The notes below the pieces were generated by a model. It ran no database searches and was not told the origin of the DNA. It saw only the letters and a list, made by a program, of their open reading frames with translations. This document shows, in pieces, positions 1-6,919 of a stretch of DNA of 13,902 bases. The position numbers and the translations under genes were made by a program. Every line of letters begins with the position of its first letter. The first letter of the stretch is position 1. The stretch is from Chloroflexota bacterium (lineage in GTDB: Bacteria > Chloroflexota > Dormibacteria > Dormibacterales > Dormibacteraceae), in assembly GCA_005880175.1 (NCBI GenBank), contig VBJR01000378.1, positions 1 through 13,902 of the forward strand, read 5' to 3'.

Positions 1-1169
1 AGGTTCGCCGGGCCGTACGCGTTCTCCTGGGCCGGGCCGCCGTCCACCGAGTACGCGACGCGGACCTCGGCGTCCACGTCCACGCCCAGGTTGGCGCTCA
101 GATCGACCAGCGCGGTGCGCCCGACCGGTCCGTTGTCGAACGTCACGGCGAGACCGGGGATCGGCTGGCCGGCGTTCGGCGCGCTGTACGAGATCGCGTT
201 GCCGGCGCACGCGGAGGCCGCGACGATCGCCGGGCGGCTCGACGCCCCGCCGCCCGTGCCCGTGGTGCCCCCGCCGGTGGTGCCGCCGCCCGTCCCGCCC
301 TTCGACGGCGTGGGCGACGGAGCCGTGGAGGGGGACGTCTGCGCGACCGGCGAGGCGCCGCCGGGCGGCAGTGGGCCCGCCCCCTGGGCCGTCCTGTTCC
401 CGGACATCAGGTTCGTGGCGGCCGACTGGATCTCGGCGCCCCGGTAGTGCAGGATGCCCAGGGCGACCGCCGCCAGGGCGGTCAGCGCGATCGCGCGGCG
501 CGTCCAGCGGCCGATCAGCGGCAGCTGCTCCATCGCGCCCTGCATCTGGACCGGCGTCCCGTCCGGCGGCTGCGCCGTCACCTGGAACGACCACTGCTTC
601 GGCGCCGCGAACCACGAGACGTGGGTGGCGGCGGCGCGCACCCCGACGCTGGCGACGGCGCCGGGCGGCACCGACAGCGCCGGCGGCGAGAACCGCAGCG
701 CGACCGCCTGCTCGGGGTCCGAGCCCGACAGGTGGACCGGGGTCGGCGCGTTGCCCGCGTTCGTCAGCCGGACCCGGTGGCGGCCCGTGAAGCGGGCGTG
801 CGAGGTCCGCGGCAGCAGCTCACCCGTCACCTCGGTGAACGGGGCGACCTCCAGCGTGCCCTCCTCCACCACCGACGTCGCCATCCCGGCGTCGCGCGAC
901 TGCACGCGGGCCGCGAACGGCAGCGATCCGGCCGGCACCTCCGCGGTGCGGGGCGGGCGGAACGTCAGCGTGGCGACGCCGTTCGCGCCCGGGAAGAGGG
1001 AGACCGTGGCCGTCTCGACCGCCGTCCACGTGGCCGCCGCGCCGAGCACCTGGACCGCGTACGCATCGACCACGTCGCCGGTGTTCCAGATGCGGACCGT
1101 GCAGGTTGCCTCCTGACCGGGCTCCACGGTGAGCGCGGCAGGCTCCAGTCGGATTCTATGGGCGTTCAT
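1..1169 (-). CDS. CisA-like CIS-associated membrane protein (3' end beyond window)
   Basis: Read on the minus strand from ATG 1169 this frame stays open to the window edge (389 complete codons). Residues 1-215 form a soluble beta-rich region made of two Ig/CARDB-like modules, opening with RIRLEPAALTVEPG and WNTGDVVDAY. There is no signal peptide. RWTRR (221-225) precedes one hydrophobic helix at about 226-240. A Pro/Ser/Thr then Gly/Thr-rich linker follows (about 262-310), and then the start of a second beta domain. The positive-inside rule gives a cytosolic N-terminus and an exported C-terminus. From memory, Streptomyces CIS loci carry the same architecture in CisA, reported to link the cytoplasmic particle to the membrane. 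The role here is inferred from that architecture and from its place next to the CIS ATPase on the same strand. No strong Shine-Dalgarno is seen; a TANNNT-like hexamer (TATTCT, minus strand 1189-1184) lies just upstream. Automated names such as 'hydrolytic protein' are not supported by any catalytic motif I can see. Confidence 0.75.
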   Translation of the reverse strand, partial: MNAHRIRLEPAALTVEPGQEATCTVRIWNTGDVVDAYAVQVLGAAATWTAVETATVSLFPGANGVATLTFRPPRTAEVPAGSLPFAARVQSRDAGMATSVVEEGTLEVAPFTEVTGELLPRTSHARFTGRHRVRLTNAGNAPTPVHLSGSDPEQAVALRFSPPALSVPPGAVASVGVRAAATHVSWFAAPKQWSFQVTAQPPDGTPVQMQGAMEQLPLIGRWTRRAIALTALAAVALGILHYRGAEIQSAATNLMSGNRTAQGAGPLPPGGASPVAQTSPSTAPSPTPSKGGTGGGTTGGGTTGTGGGASSRPAIVAASACAGNAISYSAPNAGQPIPGLAVTFDNGPVGRTALVDLSANLGVDVDAEVRVAYSVDGGPAQENAYGPAN

Positions 1170-1232
1170 CGGGGGTCGCGGGAAGAATAGACGCGTTGTC
1201 CCCGCTCGCGATGGGAGAGGTGTCCCGGCCGC

Positions 1233-1251
1233 CGGCGGGCGTTATCGGACC
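1233..1251. repeat. Ghost copy of the ATPase 3' end (19 bp)
   Basis: The 19 bases here are identical to 1476-1494, which include the ATPase stop codon and its last two codons. The two copies are in the same orientation, 243 bp apart, and bracket the CACGAAG palindrome. This resembles the long flanking duplications around the three E elements elsewhere in the window. The shared GC-rich part (CGGCGGGCG) could arise by chance, but the following GTTATCGGACC makes chance unlikely. Confidence 0.75.
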
Positions 1252-1303
1252 TCGCATGGGAAGCACGGTCGTCGGTGCCACACGCGGCTTGTCTCAAGTG
1301 GTT

Positions 1304-1403
1304 TTGAAGCACGAAGCCACAAAGGCCACGAAGACGCACGAAGAACTCGAATAAAACTTGCTCCTTCGTGCGTCTTCGTGCACTTCGTGGCTTCGTGCTT
1401 CAA
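1304..1403. repeat. Large CACGAAG-type inverted repeat (MITE/REP-like)
   Basis: The arms 1304-1343 and 1364-1403 are reverse complements over 40 bp with three mismatches in the middle, separated by a 20-nt AT-richer loop. CACGAAG occurs three times in the left arm (1310-1316, 1327-1333, 1337-1343). Base composition differs clearly from the neighbouring genes, which suggests an inserted palindromic element. Neither side has a T-run, so it is not a canonical intrinsic terminator, although a transcript would fold very stably and could block read-through or 3' decay between the ATPase and the CisA-like gene. Confidence 0.85.
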
Positions 1404-1475
1404 CTCGCTCGGATAAGAGACCAGCACGGCAATGACGCCCGACGCAACCCCGCCTCGGGGCTCCCGGCCGGCCGG

Positions 1476-1494
1476 CGGCGGGCGTTATCGGACC
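1476..1494. repeat. Parental copy of the 19-bp duplicated ATPase terminus
   Basis: This is the gene-attached member of the pair with 1233-1251. It spans the ATPase stop codon (TAA, complement of 1485-1487) and the last codons. Confidence 0.7.
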
Positions 1495-3557
1495 AGCGTG
1501 TAGTACCGGCCGAATTCGGACTCCACCACCATGCGGCCGAGCTTGCGGTACTCGCGCATCGTCGCCCGCACCAGGTGCCCCATCGAGATCGGGGAGCCGT
1601 CCTCCGCCGCCGCGTACGCGGCCGCCACCACGATGTTGCGGATGTTCCCGCCCGACACCTTGAACGCGCGGGCCAGGAACTCCAGGTCCAGGTCTTCATC
1701 GCGAGGGGCCGCCGTGCCCAGGCAGCGCTGCCACAGGCGCAGGCGGTCCTCCTCCTCGGGCTCCGGGAAGTCGATCAGGAGGTCGAGGCGGCGGGCGAAC
1801 GCCTCGTCCAGGTTGGAGCGCAGGTTCGTAGCCAGGATCGCGATGCCCTCGAACAGCTCCATCCGCTGCAGCAGGTACGCGACCTCCACGTTCGCGTACC
1901 GGTCGTGCGCGTCGCTGACGTCCGAGCGCTTCCCGAACAGGGCATCCGCCTCGTCGAACAGCAGCACGCCGTTCACGCTCTCCGCCTCCGCGAAGATGCG
2001 GTCCAGGTTCTTCTCGGTCTCGCCGACGTACTTGTCCACCACGCTGGCCAGGTCCACCACGTACAGGTCCAGGCCCATCTCCCCGGCCAGCACCTCGGCC
2101 GCCATCGTCTTGCCCGTGCCCGACGCACCGGCGAACAGGGAGGTCAGCCCGCGCCGGCGCGACGAGGCGCCGCCCATCGCCCACCGGCCCAGCACCAGCT
2201 CGCGGTGGCGGGCCCGGACGATCAGCTCGGTGAGGCTCTCCAGCACGTCCTCCGGCAGGATCAGGTCCGCGAACCCGACCGCGGGCTGGATGCGCACCGC
2301 CAGGCGCTCCAGGCCGGCCGCGTTCTGCGCCCGGGCCCCGGCCCGCAGGTCCTCGGCGCTCACCGCCCGGTCCGCCGCCGCGGCCTGCAGCCGCGCGGCC
2401 CGCGCGGCCCGGCGCACCTGGTCGCCGGTCAGCCGGAAGGGGCGGGTGACCGCGGCCGGATCGACGAGCGAGGCCACCTGGCCGTCCAGCTCGGCCGCCC
2501 ACAGCCGCTCGCGCTCCTCCGGCGCGGGCGGCTCGGCGTCGCACCGGTACGGCACCTGCCGCGACCAGAGCGGGTCCCAGTTGGCGGAGCCGTACAGGAC
2601 GACCGGCGTGGGGAGCTCGGCGATCGTCCGGATCGCCGACGCGTCCCGGGTGCCGAGGGCGTCCAGCGGGCCGGCCAGGACGCCGGCGCCGAGCAGGCGC
2701 GCCTCGCGGGCGCACAGCGCGGCCAGGGCCGTCAGGTCCTCGTCCTGGCGGACGCGGCGCAGGTCCAGCGGCAGCACCTCGAGCCCGGCCATCCGGAGGG
2801 CGGCGGCGGCCAGCGGGCCCGCCGCCGTGCCGGCGCGCTCGCGGACGTACGCGAGCCGGGCGCCGCCGTCGATGGCGCGGGCCAGGCGCTCCGCCAGGCC
2901 GGCGAGGTCGGGACCGCTCGGGCAGTCGTACACGAGCTCGCGGACGGCGCCGTCGGGCGCGTCCGCGCCGAGCAGGAACGCGCTCACCCGGTCGGGCACG
3001 CGCAGCGCCCGGGTCAGGAACGGGCGGTCCGGCTCCTCGACCACGACCAGCCGGCCCTCGACCAGCGGCGCGCCGGCGGCCAGGGCGCGCCAGGCGGCGG
3101 CGCTGGCCGGCTCGACGCCGCACAGCTCCAGCCAGAGCCCGGTGCTGGCCCGGCGCCGGGACACGTCGTCGTGGAGGTAGCCGTACAGGCGCTCGAACCG
3201 GCTGTCCAGGTCCGGCGCCAGCGCGATCAGCAGCAGCTCCACCTCGAGCTCGCCCAGGTCGAACGTCCGCGCCATGCGGCGCAGCCGGAGGTCGGCGCCG
3301 TCCGCCTCCGCGGCGTCGGCCTCGGCCTCGATCTGCTCCAGCAGCGCGGCCGCCTCGGGGCTGGGCGGCACCGGCGGCGGCGCGCCGGCCAGCAGCGCCT
3401 CGACCTGGGCGGGCGAGATGTGCAGTCCGCGGAACCGGTCGGCCGGGTCGGGGTCGGAGGACCGGCGCCACTCGACCGCCGCGCCCACTCGCCGGCCGAC
3501 CACCTCCAGGCGGCCGAGCACGTGCGTCAGCGACGCAGCGCCCGGGACCTCGCTCAT
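1485..3557 (-). CDS. AAA+ ATPase of the contractile injection system (Afp15-like)
   Basis: A 690-aa protein with a long N-terminal alpha-helical and degenerate ATPase-like region (about 1-430) and one complete C-terminal AAA+ module. Walker A is GASGTGKT (477-484), Walker B is LLFDEADAL (532-540), sensor 1 lies in ILATNLR (574-580), the paired arginines RR (589-590) are the likely arginine finger, and GGNIRN (636-641) is the sensor-2 region. The family is the hallmark CIS ATPase next to the DUF4255 protein in Afp/PVC-type loci, thought to help particle assembly from the cytosol. The start is ATG 3557, which overlaps the stop of a small upstream frame as TAATG. A near-identical copy of its first eight codons lies 212 bp upstream behind repeat element E1, so the ATPase probably once overlapped the DUF4255 stop directly. 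The upstream ribosome site is weak (AGGGG). Confidence 0.93.
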   Translation of the reverse strand: MSEVPGAASLTHVLGRLEVVGRRVGAAVEWRRSSDPDPADRFRGLHISPAQVEALLAGAPPPVPPSPEAAALLEQIEAEADAAEADGADLRLRRMARTFDLGELEVELLLIALAPDLDSRFERLYGYLHDDVSRRRASTGLWLELCGVEPASAAAWRALAAGAPLVEGRLVVVEEPDRPFLTRALRVPDRVSAFLLGADAPDGAVRELVYDCPSGPDLAGLAERLARAIDGGARLAYVRERAGTAAGPLAAAALRMAGLEVLPLDLRRVRQDEDLTALAALCAREARLLGAGVLAGPLDALGTRDASAIRTIAELPTPVVLYGSANWDPLWSRQVPYRCDAEPPAPEERERLWAAELDGQVASLVDPAAVTRPFRLTGDQVRRAARAARLQAAAADRAVSAEDLRAGARAQNAAGLERLAVRIQPAVGFADLILPEDVLESLTELIVRARHRELVLGRWAMGGASSRRRGLTSLFAGASGTGKTMAAEVLAGEMGLDLYVVDLASVVDKYVGETEKNLDRIFAEAESVNGVLLFDEADALFGKRSDVSDAHDRYANVEVAYLLQRMELFEGIAILATNLRSNLDEAFARRLDLLIDFPEPEEEDRLRLWQRCLGTAAPRDEDLDLEFLARAFKVSGGNIRNIVVAAAYAAAEDGSPISMGHLVRATMREYRKLGRMVVESEFGRYYTLVR
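3534..3557. repeat. Gene-attached copy of 24-bp duplication flanking E1
   Basis: This covers the ATPase start codon and the next seven codons. It matches 3746-3769 at 22 of 24 positions in the same orientation. Two substitutions suggest this is the oldest of the three E insertions. Confidence 0.85.
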
Positions 3558-3769
3558 TACCCCTGCACCCGCTCTGGGGATGCCGAGGTGGACGTGAGCA
3601 CGGGCTCCGCCCTGCGTGTGGGTCCGTGATCCCGGAATCGCCCGGACGCCGGCTTCAGACCCGGTGGGAAGCGCCGCAGGCGCCCCCGACGTCCCGGACG
3701 ATCGGGGGGGTTCCGGAAGGGGGGGCCTGCCCCCCCCTGCTCGGGCGCAGTGCCCGGGACCGCGCTCAT
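3557..3769 (-). CDS. Small ORF running through element E1 (70 aa, doubtful)
   Basis: This frame starts at the ghost ATPase start codon (ATG 3769, overlapping the DUF4255 stop as ATGA), reads MSAVPGTAPEQGG, and crosses element E1. It ends with TAA overlapping the real ATPase start as TAATG. Composition is Pro/Arg/Gly-rich with no recognisable domain. Its likely importance is translational: it would carry ribosomes from DUF4255 to the ATPase across the insertion. GC-rich DNA is often open by chance, so a stable product is not claimed. Confidence 0.3.
   Translation of the reverse strand: MSAVPGTAPEQGGAGPPFRNPPDRPGRRGRLRRFPPGLKPASGRFRDHGPTRRAEPVLTSTSASPERVQG
3558..3745 (+). repeat. Repeat element E, copy 1 (188 bp)
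   Basis: This shares three structural modules with copies 2 and 3: GGGC-TCC-GCCC (3602-3612), GCGCC-GCA-GGCGC (3671-3683), and a G7-N8-G7-N4-C module beginning at 3704 with spacer TTCCGGAA. A 24-bp stretch, 3597-3620, is identical (reverse complement) to 13215-13238 in copy 3. It lies exactly between the DUF4255 stop and the ATPase start. Relative to the direction of these minus-strand genes the G/C-run hairpin comes first. No transposase is encoded. Confidence 0.85.
3746..3769 (-). pseudogene. Ghost 5' end of the ATPase gene
   Basis: These 24 bp repeat the first eight codons of the ATPase with two changes (MSAVPGTA in place of MSEVPGAA). The ATG still overlaps the DUF4255 stop (ATGA), which shows the original tight coupling of the two genes before E1 inserted. 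Confidence 0.8.
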
Positions 3770-4728
3770 CGGTTCTGCTCGCCGTCTCGCTTGACGCGGA
3801 GCCGGATGGTGCGGCCGGGCTGGTTGGGCTGGCCGGACCGGATCGTCTCCTCCGGCCGCAGCCGCTCCGCGGCCGCCGCCAGCGCCCGCTCGCGGGCCTT
3901 GGCCCGCGCCCGCTGTCGCGCCACCTCCAGCGACTGCGGGGTCGCGTTCGGCCCGGCCATGGCGACCGCCTCGGCCTCGATCTCGGCCCGCAGCCGGGCC
4001 CGGATCCGCTCCCGCGCGCGAGCCAGCGCCTGGGCGCTCGCCCCCGGCCCGACCTCGGCCCGCGCCTCAGCCTCGACCAGCTCGTCCTCCCACGCCTCGC
4101 TCGCGGCGGCGGCCCGCCGCTGGAGCTGGGCCTGCTCGGACGTGACCAGGTCCGTGGTCCGGGCGGCGGTGAAGTCGAACCGCGGCAGCTCCATGACCGG
4201 CGGCGCGGGGATCTCGATGCGGCCCACGACGAGCGGCGCGATGACCACCAGGTCGAGCGACGGCTTGAGCTCGCCGCCCAGCGCCGACCAGACGTCGGAC
4301 AGCGGCCGGTCCTGCGGCGGCGGCAGGGCGATCGTGGCGTAGACCGGCATCCCGCCGGCGAGCGAGCCGGGCAGGATGTCCTCGGGCAGCCGCTCGTGGC
4401 GGACGAAGCACGTGAGCACCGCCGAGAGCAACCGGTGCTCGTCCTCGGGCCGCTGCGTCCACGCGGTGACCAGGTACGACAGCTTGTAGTGCCGGGGCGG
4501 CGGCTGGCGGCTGGTCTGGAAGCCCTCCGTGTTCCGGAACGCCTGCCACATGACCTCGCGCCGCTGCAGGTCCTCGCGGATGTCGTAGAGATAGAGGTCG
4601 ACGGTCGGCGCGTTCCGCCGGGTCGACCAGTCCTTGGTCGGGGCGTCGAACGCCACGTCGACGTCGGCGCCCGGCAGTGCCTCGCGGCGCACCAGCGTGC
4701 GCAGCGCCTCGTCGACGTCCTGGATCAT
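3766..4728 (-). CDS. DUF4255 tail-terminator/cap protein (Afp16-like)
   Basis: The N-terminal ~190 residues have the DUF4255 pattern: MIQDVDEALRTLV, then VDLYLYDIRED, YKLSYLVTAWT with EDEHRLLSAVL, a low-complexity proline stretch near 136-140, and the ELKPSLDLVV strand. Family members (Afp16, Pvc16) cap the distal end of the tube and sheath and set particle length. Residues about 200-320 add an Ala/Arg/Glu-rich helical extension, probably coiled coil, ending in a basic tail (IRLRVKRDGEQNR) that is longer than in minimal family members. ATG 4728 is chosen because the family motif starts there; the frame runs open further upstream but would overlap the divergent sheath gene. Length is 320 aa. 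It is the first gene of the leftward operon, with ATGA overlap at its 3' end to the ghost ATPase start. Confidence 0.9.
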   Translation of the reverse strand: MIQDVDEALRTLVRREALPGADVDVAFDAPTKDWSTRRNAPTVDLYLYDIREDLQRREVMWQAFRNTEGFQTSRQPPPRHYKLSYLVTAWTQRPEDEHRLLSAVLTCFVRHERLPEDILPGSLAGGMPVYATIALPPPQDRPLSDVWSALGGELKPSLDLVVIAPLVVGRIEIPAPPVMELPRFDFTAARTTDLVTSEQAQLQRRAAAASEAWEDELVEAEARAEVGPGASAQALARARERIRARLRAEIEAEAVAMAGPNATPQSLEVARQRARAKARERALAAAAERLRPEETIRSGQPNQPGRTIRLRVKRDGEQNR

Positions 4729-4999
4729 CGCCGCGAGCGTCCCGTGCCCGCGGGCGTCGGAACAACCCGCGGGCGGGCAGTTCTTGGGGCGACGCCGGCT
4801 GCCCTTCCGGGCAGTCGAGGCAGGCCATCGGGGCATCGCGCCATTCGGGACGCCGTCCGGCCGCTTGCACCGGTTGCCCGGAAGTGCCGCCGCACCTGCC
4901 CGGAGGTCCGTCCGCCCGTCCCTTGTCGCACGAGCCGGACGCCTGCGAGCCTGCGCATCTGCGATCTGTCCCGCTGGAAACAAACCTGGAGGCTCACGA
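4729..4999. promoter_or_regulatory. Divergent control region between cap and sheath operons
   Basis: This 271-bp non-coding stretch separates the leftward and rightward operons and must hold both promoters, though I see no confident -35/-10 pair. It contains two CCCGCGGG palindromes 19 bp apart (4747-4754, 4766-4773), a perfect 6-bp-stem hairpin CTGCCC-TTCC-GGGCAG (4799-4814), and a direct repeat TGCCCGGARGT at 4875-4885 and 4897-4907, spaced 22 bp, about two helical turns. The last could be an activator or repressor site; this is inference from spacing only. Confidence 0.5.
4988..4992 (+). promoter_or_regulatory. Ribosome binding site of sheath gene
   Basis: GGAGG lies 7 nt before ATG 5000 and fixes the sheath start, which agrees with the family N-terminus PxYLSPGVYVEEV. 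Confidence 0.85.
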
Positions 5000-5638
5000 A
5001 TGCCGCAGTACCTGTCACCCGGTGTGTACGTGGAGGAGGTCGAGGCCGGATCCCGCCCGATCGAGGGCGTGGGGACTGCGGTGGCCGCCTTCGTGGGCCT
5101 GGCGGCCAGAGGGCCCTTCAACGAGCCGACCCTGATCACGAACTGGAGCCAGTTCGTCCAGACGTTCGGCGAGTTCCAGGAAGGCTCGTACCTGGCGCAC
5201 GCCGTGTACGGCTACTTCCTGAACGGCGGCGGCGTCTGCTACGTGGTCCGCATCGGCGGCAACGGGCCCGCGCCGAGCGCGCGCGGCGACCTCCCGCTCG
5301 GCCGCGGCGAGAAGGCGCTGCCGTACCGGGTCAGCGCGCTCGAGGCCGGCCCCACCGGCAACGAGATCACCGTCGAGGTGCAGGACGCCTCCGAGCCCGG
5401 CGACGACAACTTCAAGGTGGTCGTCAGCAAGGGCGGCAAGGTCGAGGAGGTCTTCGACAACGTCACCATCAAGCGCGGCCGCCAGAACGTCGCCACGGTG
5501 GTGAAGAACCAGTCCCGGCTGATCCAGCTGGAGGAGGTCAGCGGCAGCACGGCCCTGGAGCCGGTGGCCCAGGCCCGGGTGACGCTGGCGGGCGGCAGCG
5601 CGACCGTTCCGGTGCGCGTCGGCGCCGAGGACTCCTGA
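5000..5638 (+). CDS. Contractile tail sheath, N-terminal fragment
   Basis: A 212-aa protein starting MPQYLSPGVYVEEVEAG, the classic N-terminus of CIS and phage sheath proteins, whose extended arm links neighbouring subunits. It continues through the GPFNEPTLITNWSQFVQTFG and YAV-type regions into the variable surface domain (about 100-200). It stops at VGAEDS with TGA 5636-5638, which overlaps the ATG of the C-terminal half (TGATG). In related sheaths this point is followed by a conserved stretch of roughly 25-30 residues of the type DYxGDxADRTGFGGLEAxDE..VPDL, which I recall from Streptomyces homologues and which is absent here. A strong ribosome site precedes the start. The fragment is probably half of a broken gene, although a two-chain sheath cannot be ruled out. 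Confidence 0.9.
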   Translation: MPQYLSPGVYVEEVEAGSRPIEGVGTAVAAFVGLAARGPFNEPTLITNWSQFVQTFGEFQEGSYLAHAVYGYFLNGGGVCYVVRIGGNGPAPSARGDLPLGRGEKALPYRVSALEAGPTGNEITVEVQDASEPGDDNFKVVVSKGGKVEEVFDNVTIKRGRQNVATVVKNQSRLIQLEEVSGSTALEPVAQARVTLAGGSATVPVRVGAEDS

Positions 5639-6444
5639 TGGCCGCGTACCAGCAGGGCGCCATCGACCTCGAGACCGTCAAGGCGGTGCAGCTGGCGATG
5701 GTCGCGCACTGCGAGCTGATGGGCGACCGCGTCGCGATCCTGGACCCGCCGCCGGACTACAACGCGCAGCAGATCCGCGAGTGGCGCGTGGACAAGGCCG
5801 GGTACGACTCGAAGTACGCGACGCTGTACTGGCCGTGGGTCAAGGTGTTCGACCCGATGGTCGGGCAGGGCGTCTTCGTGCCGCCGTCGGGCCACATGGC
5901 CGGCATCTGGGCGCGCAGCGACGACACCCGTGGCGTCCACAAGGCGCCCGCGAACGAGACCGTCCGCGGCGCGATCGACCTCGGCCTGAACATCACCAAG
6001 GGTGAGCACGACCAGCTCAACCCGGTCGGCATCAACTGCATCCGCGCCTTCCCGGGCCGCGGCATCCGGGTCTGGGGCGCCCGCACCCTGTCGAGCGACC
6101 CGGCCTGGCGGTACCTGAACGTCCGCCGGCTGTTCAACTACATCGAGGAGTCGGTGCTCGAGGGCACGCAGTGGGTCGTGTTCGAGCCCAACGACATGGC
6201 GCTCTGGGAGCGGGTCAAGCGGACCATCAACGCCTTCCTCGTCCGGGTGTGGCGCGACGGCGCGCTGTTCGGGGCGACGCCGCAGGAGGCGTTCTACTGC
6301 AAGTGCGACTCGGAGACGAACCCCTCCGAGATCATCGACGCCGGCCAGCTCGTCGTCGAGATCGGCATCGCGCCGGTGAAGCCGGCCGAGTTCGTGATCT
6401 TCCGCATCGCCCAGTTCTCGGGCGGCGCCTCGCTCACCGAGTAG
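5638..6444 (+). CDS. Contractile tail sheath, C-terminal fragment
   Basis: A 268-aa protein with the strongly conserved C-terminal sheath domain: VAILDPPP (33-39), GYDSKYATLYWPW (55-67), the PPSGHMAGIW motif (82-91), HKAPANETVRGA (101-112), GINCIRAFPGRGIRVWGARTL (131-151), FNYIEESVLEGTQWVVFEPND (166-186) and the terminal PVKPAEFVIFRIAQFSGG strand used for the inter-subunit mesh. The ATG at 5638 is internal to the normal sheath (PDLMAAYQQG in homologues, from memory), so the start is a by-product of the break. It overlaps the stop of the N-terminal half (TGATG), which could permit reinitiation. No separate ribosome site is seen. The frame is also open upstream of the ATG, so a -1 slip would fuse the halves but would not restore the missing block. 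Confidence 0.9.
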   Translation: MAAYQQGAIDLETVKAVQLAMVAHCELMGDRVAILDPPPDYNAQQIREWRVDKAGYDSKYATLYWPWVKVFDPMVGQGVFVPPSGHMAGIWARSDDTRGVHKAPANETVRGAIDLGLNITKGEHDQLNPVGINCIRAFPGRGIRVWGARTLSSDPAWRYLNVRRLFNYIEESVLEGTQWVVFEPNDMALWERVKRTINAFLVRVWRDGALFGATPQEAFYCKCDSETNPSEIIDAGQLVVEIGIAPVKPAEFVIFRIAQFSGGASLTE

Positions 6445-6447
6445 TTC

Positions 6448-6453
6448 AAGGAG
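6448..6453 (+). promoter_or_regulatory. Ribosome binding site of tube gene 1
   Basis: AAGGAG lies 7 nt before ATG 6461, in the 16-nt gap after the sheath stop. It is a strong site, as expected for an abundant structural protein. Confidence 0.8.
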
Positions 6454-6460
6454 ATAACCG

Positions 6461-6919
6461 ATGGGTGCTCAGCTGCCCGGCCTGCCGACCGACGCGCTGG
6501 CGTCTTATCACTATTCGATCGAGATCGACGGCGTCGAGGTCGCCCAGTTCCAGGAGGTCAGCGGCCTCACCTCCGAGATCGACGTCATCGAGCTCAAGGA
6601 GAACACGAAGGCCGGCAAGTACGTCATCCACAAGCTCCCGGGCAACCGGAAGCCTCCGACGATCACGCTGAAGCGCGCCAAGAGCTCCTCCATGGAGCTC
6701 TACAACTGGCACCAGTCGATCTACCAGGGCAACGTCTCCGGCGCCCGCAAGAACGGCTCGGTCGTGCTCTACAGCTACGACCACACCGAGGTCGGCCGCT
6801 ACAACTTCCTCAACGCGTGGCCCTCCAAGCTCTCGATGAGCACGCTCAAGTCGAGCGGCAACGAGATCCTGATGGAGGAGTGCACGATCGTCTGCGAGGA
6901 GCTGCAGCGGGTCAAGTGA
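6461..6919 (+). CDS. Inner tube protein 1 (T4 gp19-like, Afp1-like)
   Basis: A 152-aa protein of the phage tail tube family. Recognisable segments are YHYSIEIDGVEVAQFQEVSGL (16-36), the EYxE-like strand DVIELKEN (41-48), HKLPGNRKPPTITLKR (57-72), and the ending GNEILMEECTIVCEEL. The family forms stacked hexameric rings of a double beta-barrel inside the sheath. Length and spacing match the major tube protein of Afp/PVC-like particles. It follows the sheath directly and its stop overlaps the next start (TGATG at 6917-6921). A second, divergent tube-like protein is encoded at 10000-10422, so this copy is the best candidate for the main tube. Confidence 0.93.
   Translation: MGAQLPGLPTDALASYHYSIEIDGVEVAQFQEVSGLTSEIDVIELKENTKAGKYVIHKLPGNRKPPTITLKRAKSSSMELYNWHQSIYQGNVSGARKNGSVVLYSYDHTEVGRYNFLNAWPSKLSMSTLKSSGNEILMEECTIVCEELQRVK

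Larger units (their letters stand above)
1170..1484. other. Intergenic gap between ATPase and CisA-like gene, non-coding
   Basis: No convincing gene lies in this 315-bp gap. It is less GC-rich than its surroundings and holds a long imperfect palindrome (1304-1403), a small CCCCG-CCT-CGGGG hairpin (1448-1460) just past the ATPase stop, and a second copy at 1233-1251 of the 19 bp covering the ATPase stop codon. A weak minus-strand TATTCT (1189-1184) could be a -10 element for the CisA-like gene, but no matching -35 is evident. Confidence 0.7.

Noticed and set aside
447..1190. Several plus-strand frames across 91-1190
   Set aside because: They have Arg/Ala-rich shadow composition and no domains. 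The minus-strand frame over the same stretch gives a coherent membrane protein.
1304..1403. CACGAAG repeats as a CRISPR array or intrinsic terminator
   Set aside because: They are arms of one palindrome, with no regular spacers, no cas genes and no T-run after either arm.
1368..3629. A 753-codon plus-strand frame opposite the ATPase
   Set aside because: Antisense shadow of the ATPase gene with no recognisable domain; the minus strand has complete AAA+ motifs.
4729..5139. Upstream extension of the DUF4255 gene to 5139
   Set aside because: It would overlap the sheath start on the other strand, and the family N-terminus begins at 4728.
5633..5640. Programmed -1 frameshift joining the sheath halves
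   Set aside because: No X-XXY-YYZ slippery heptamer or clear downstream stimulator is seen, and fusion would still lack the conserved block.
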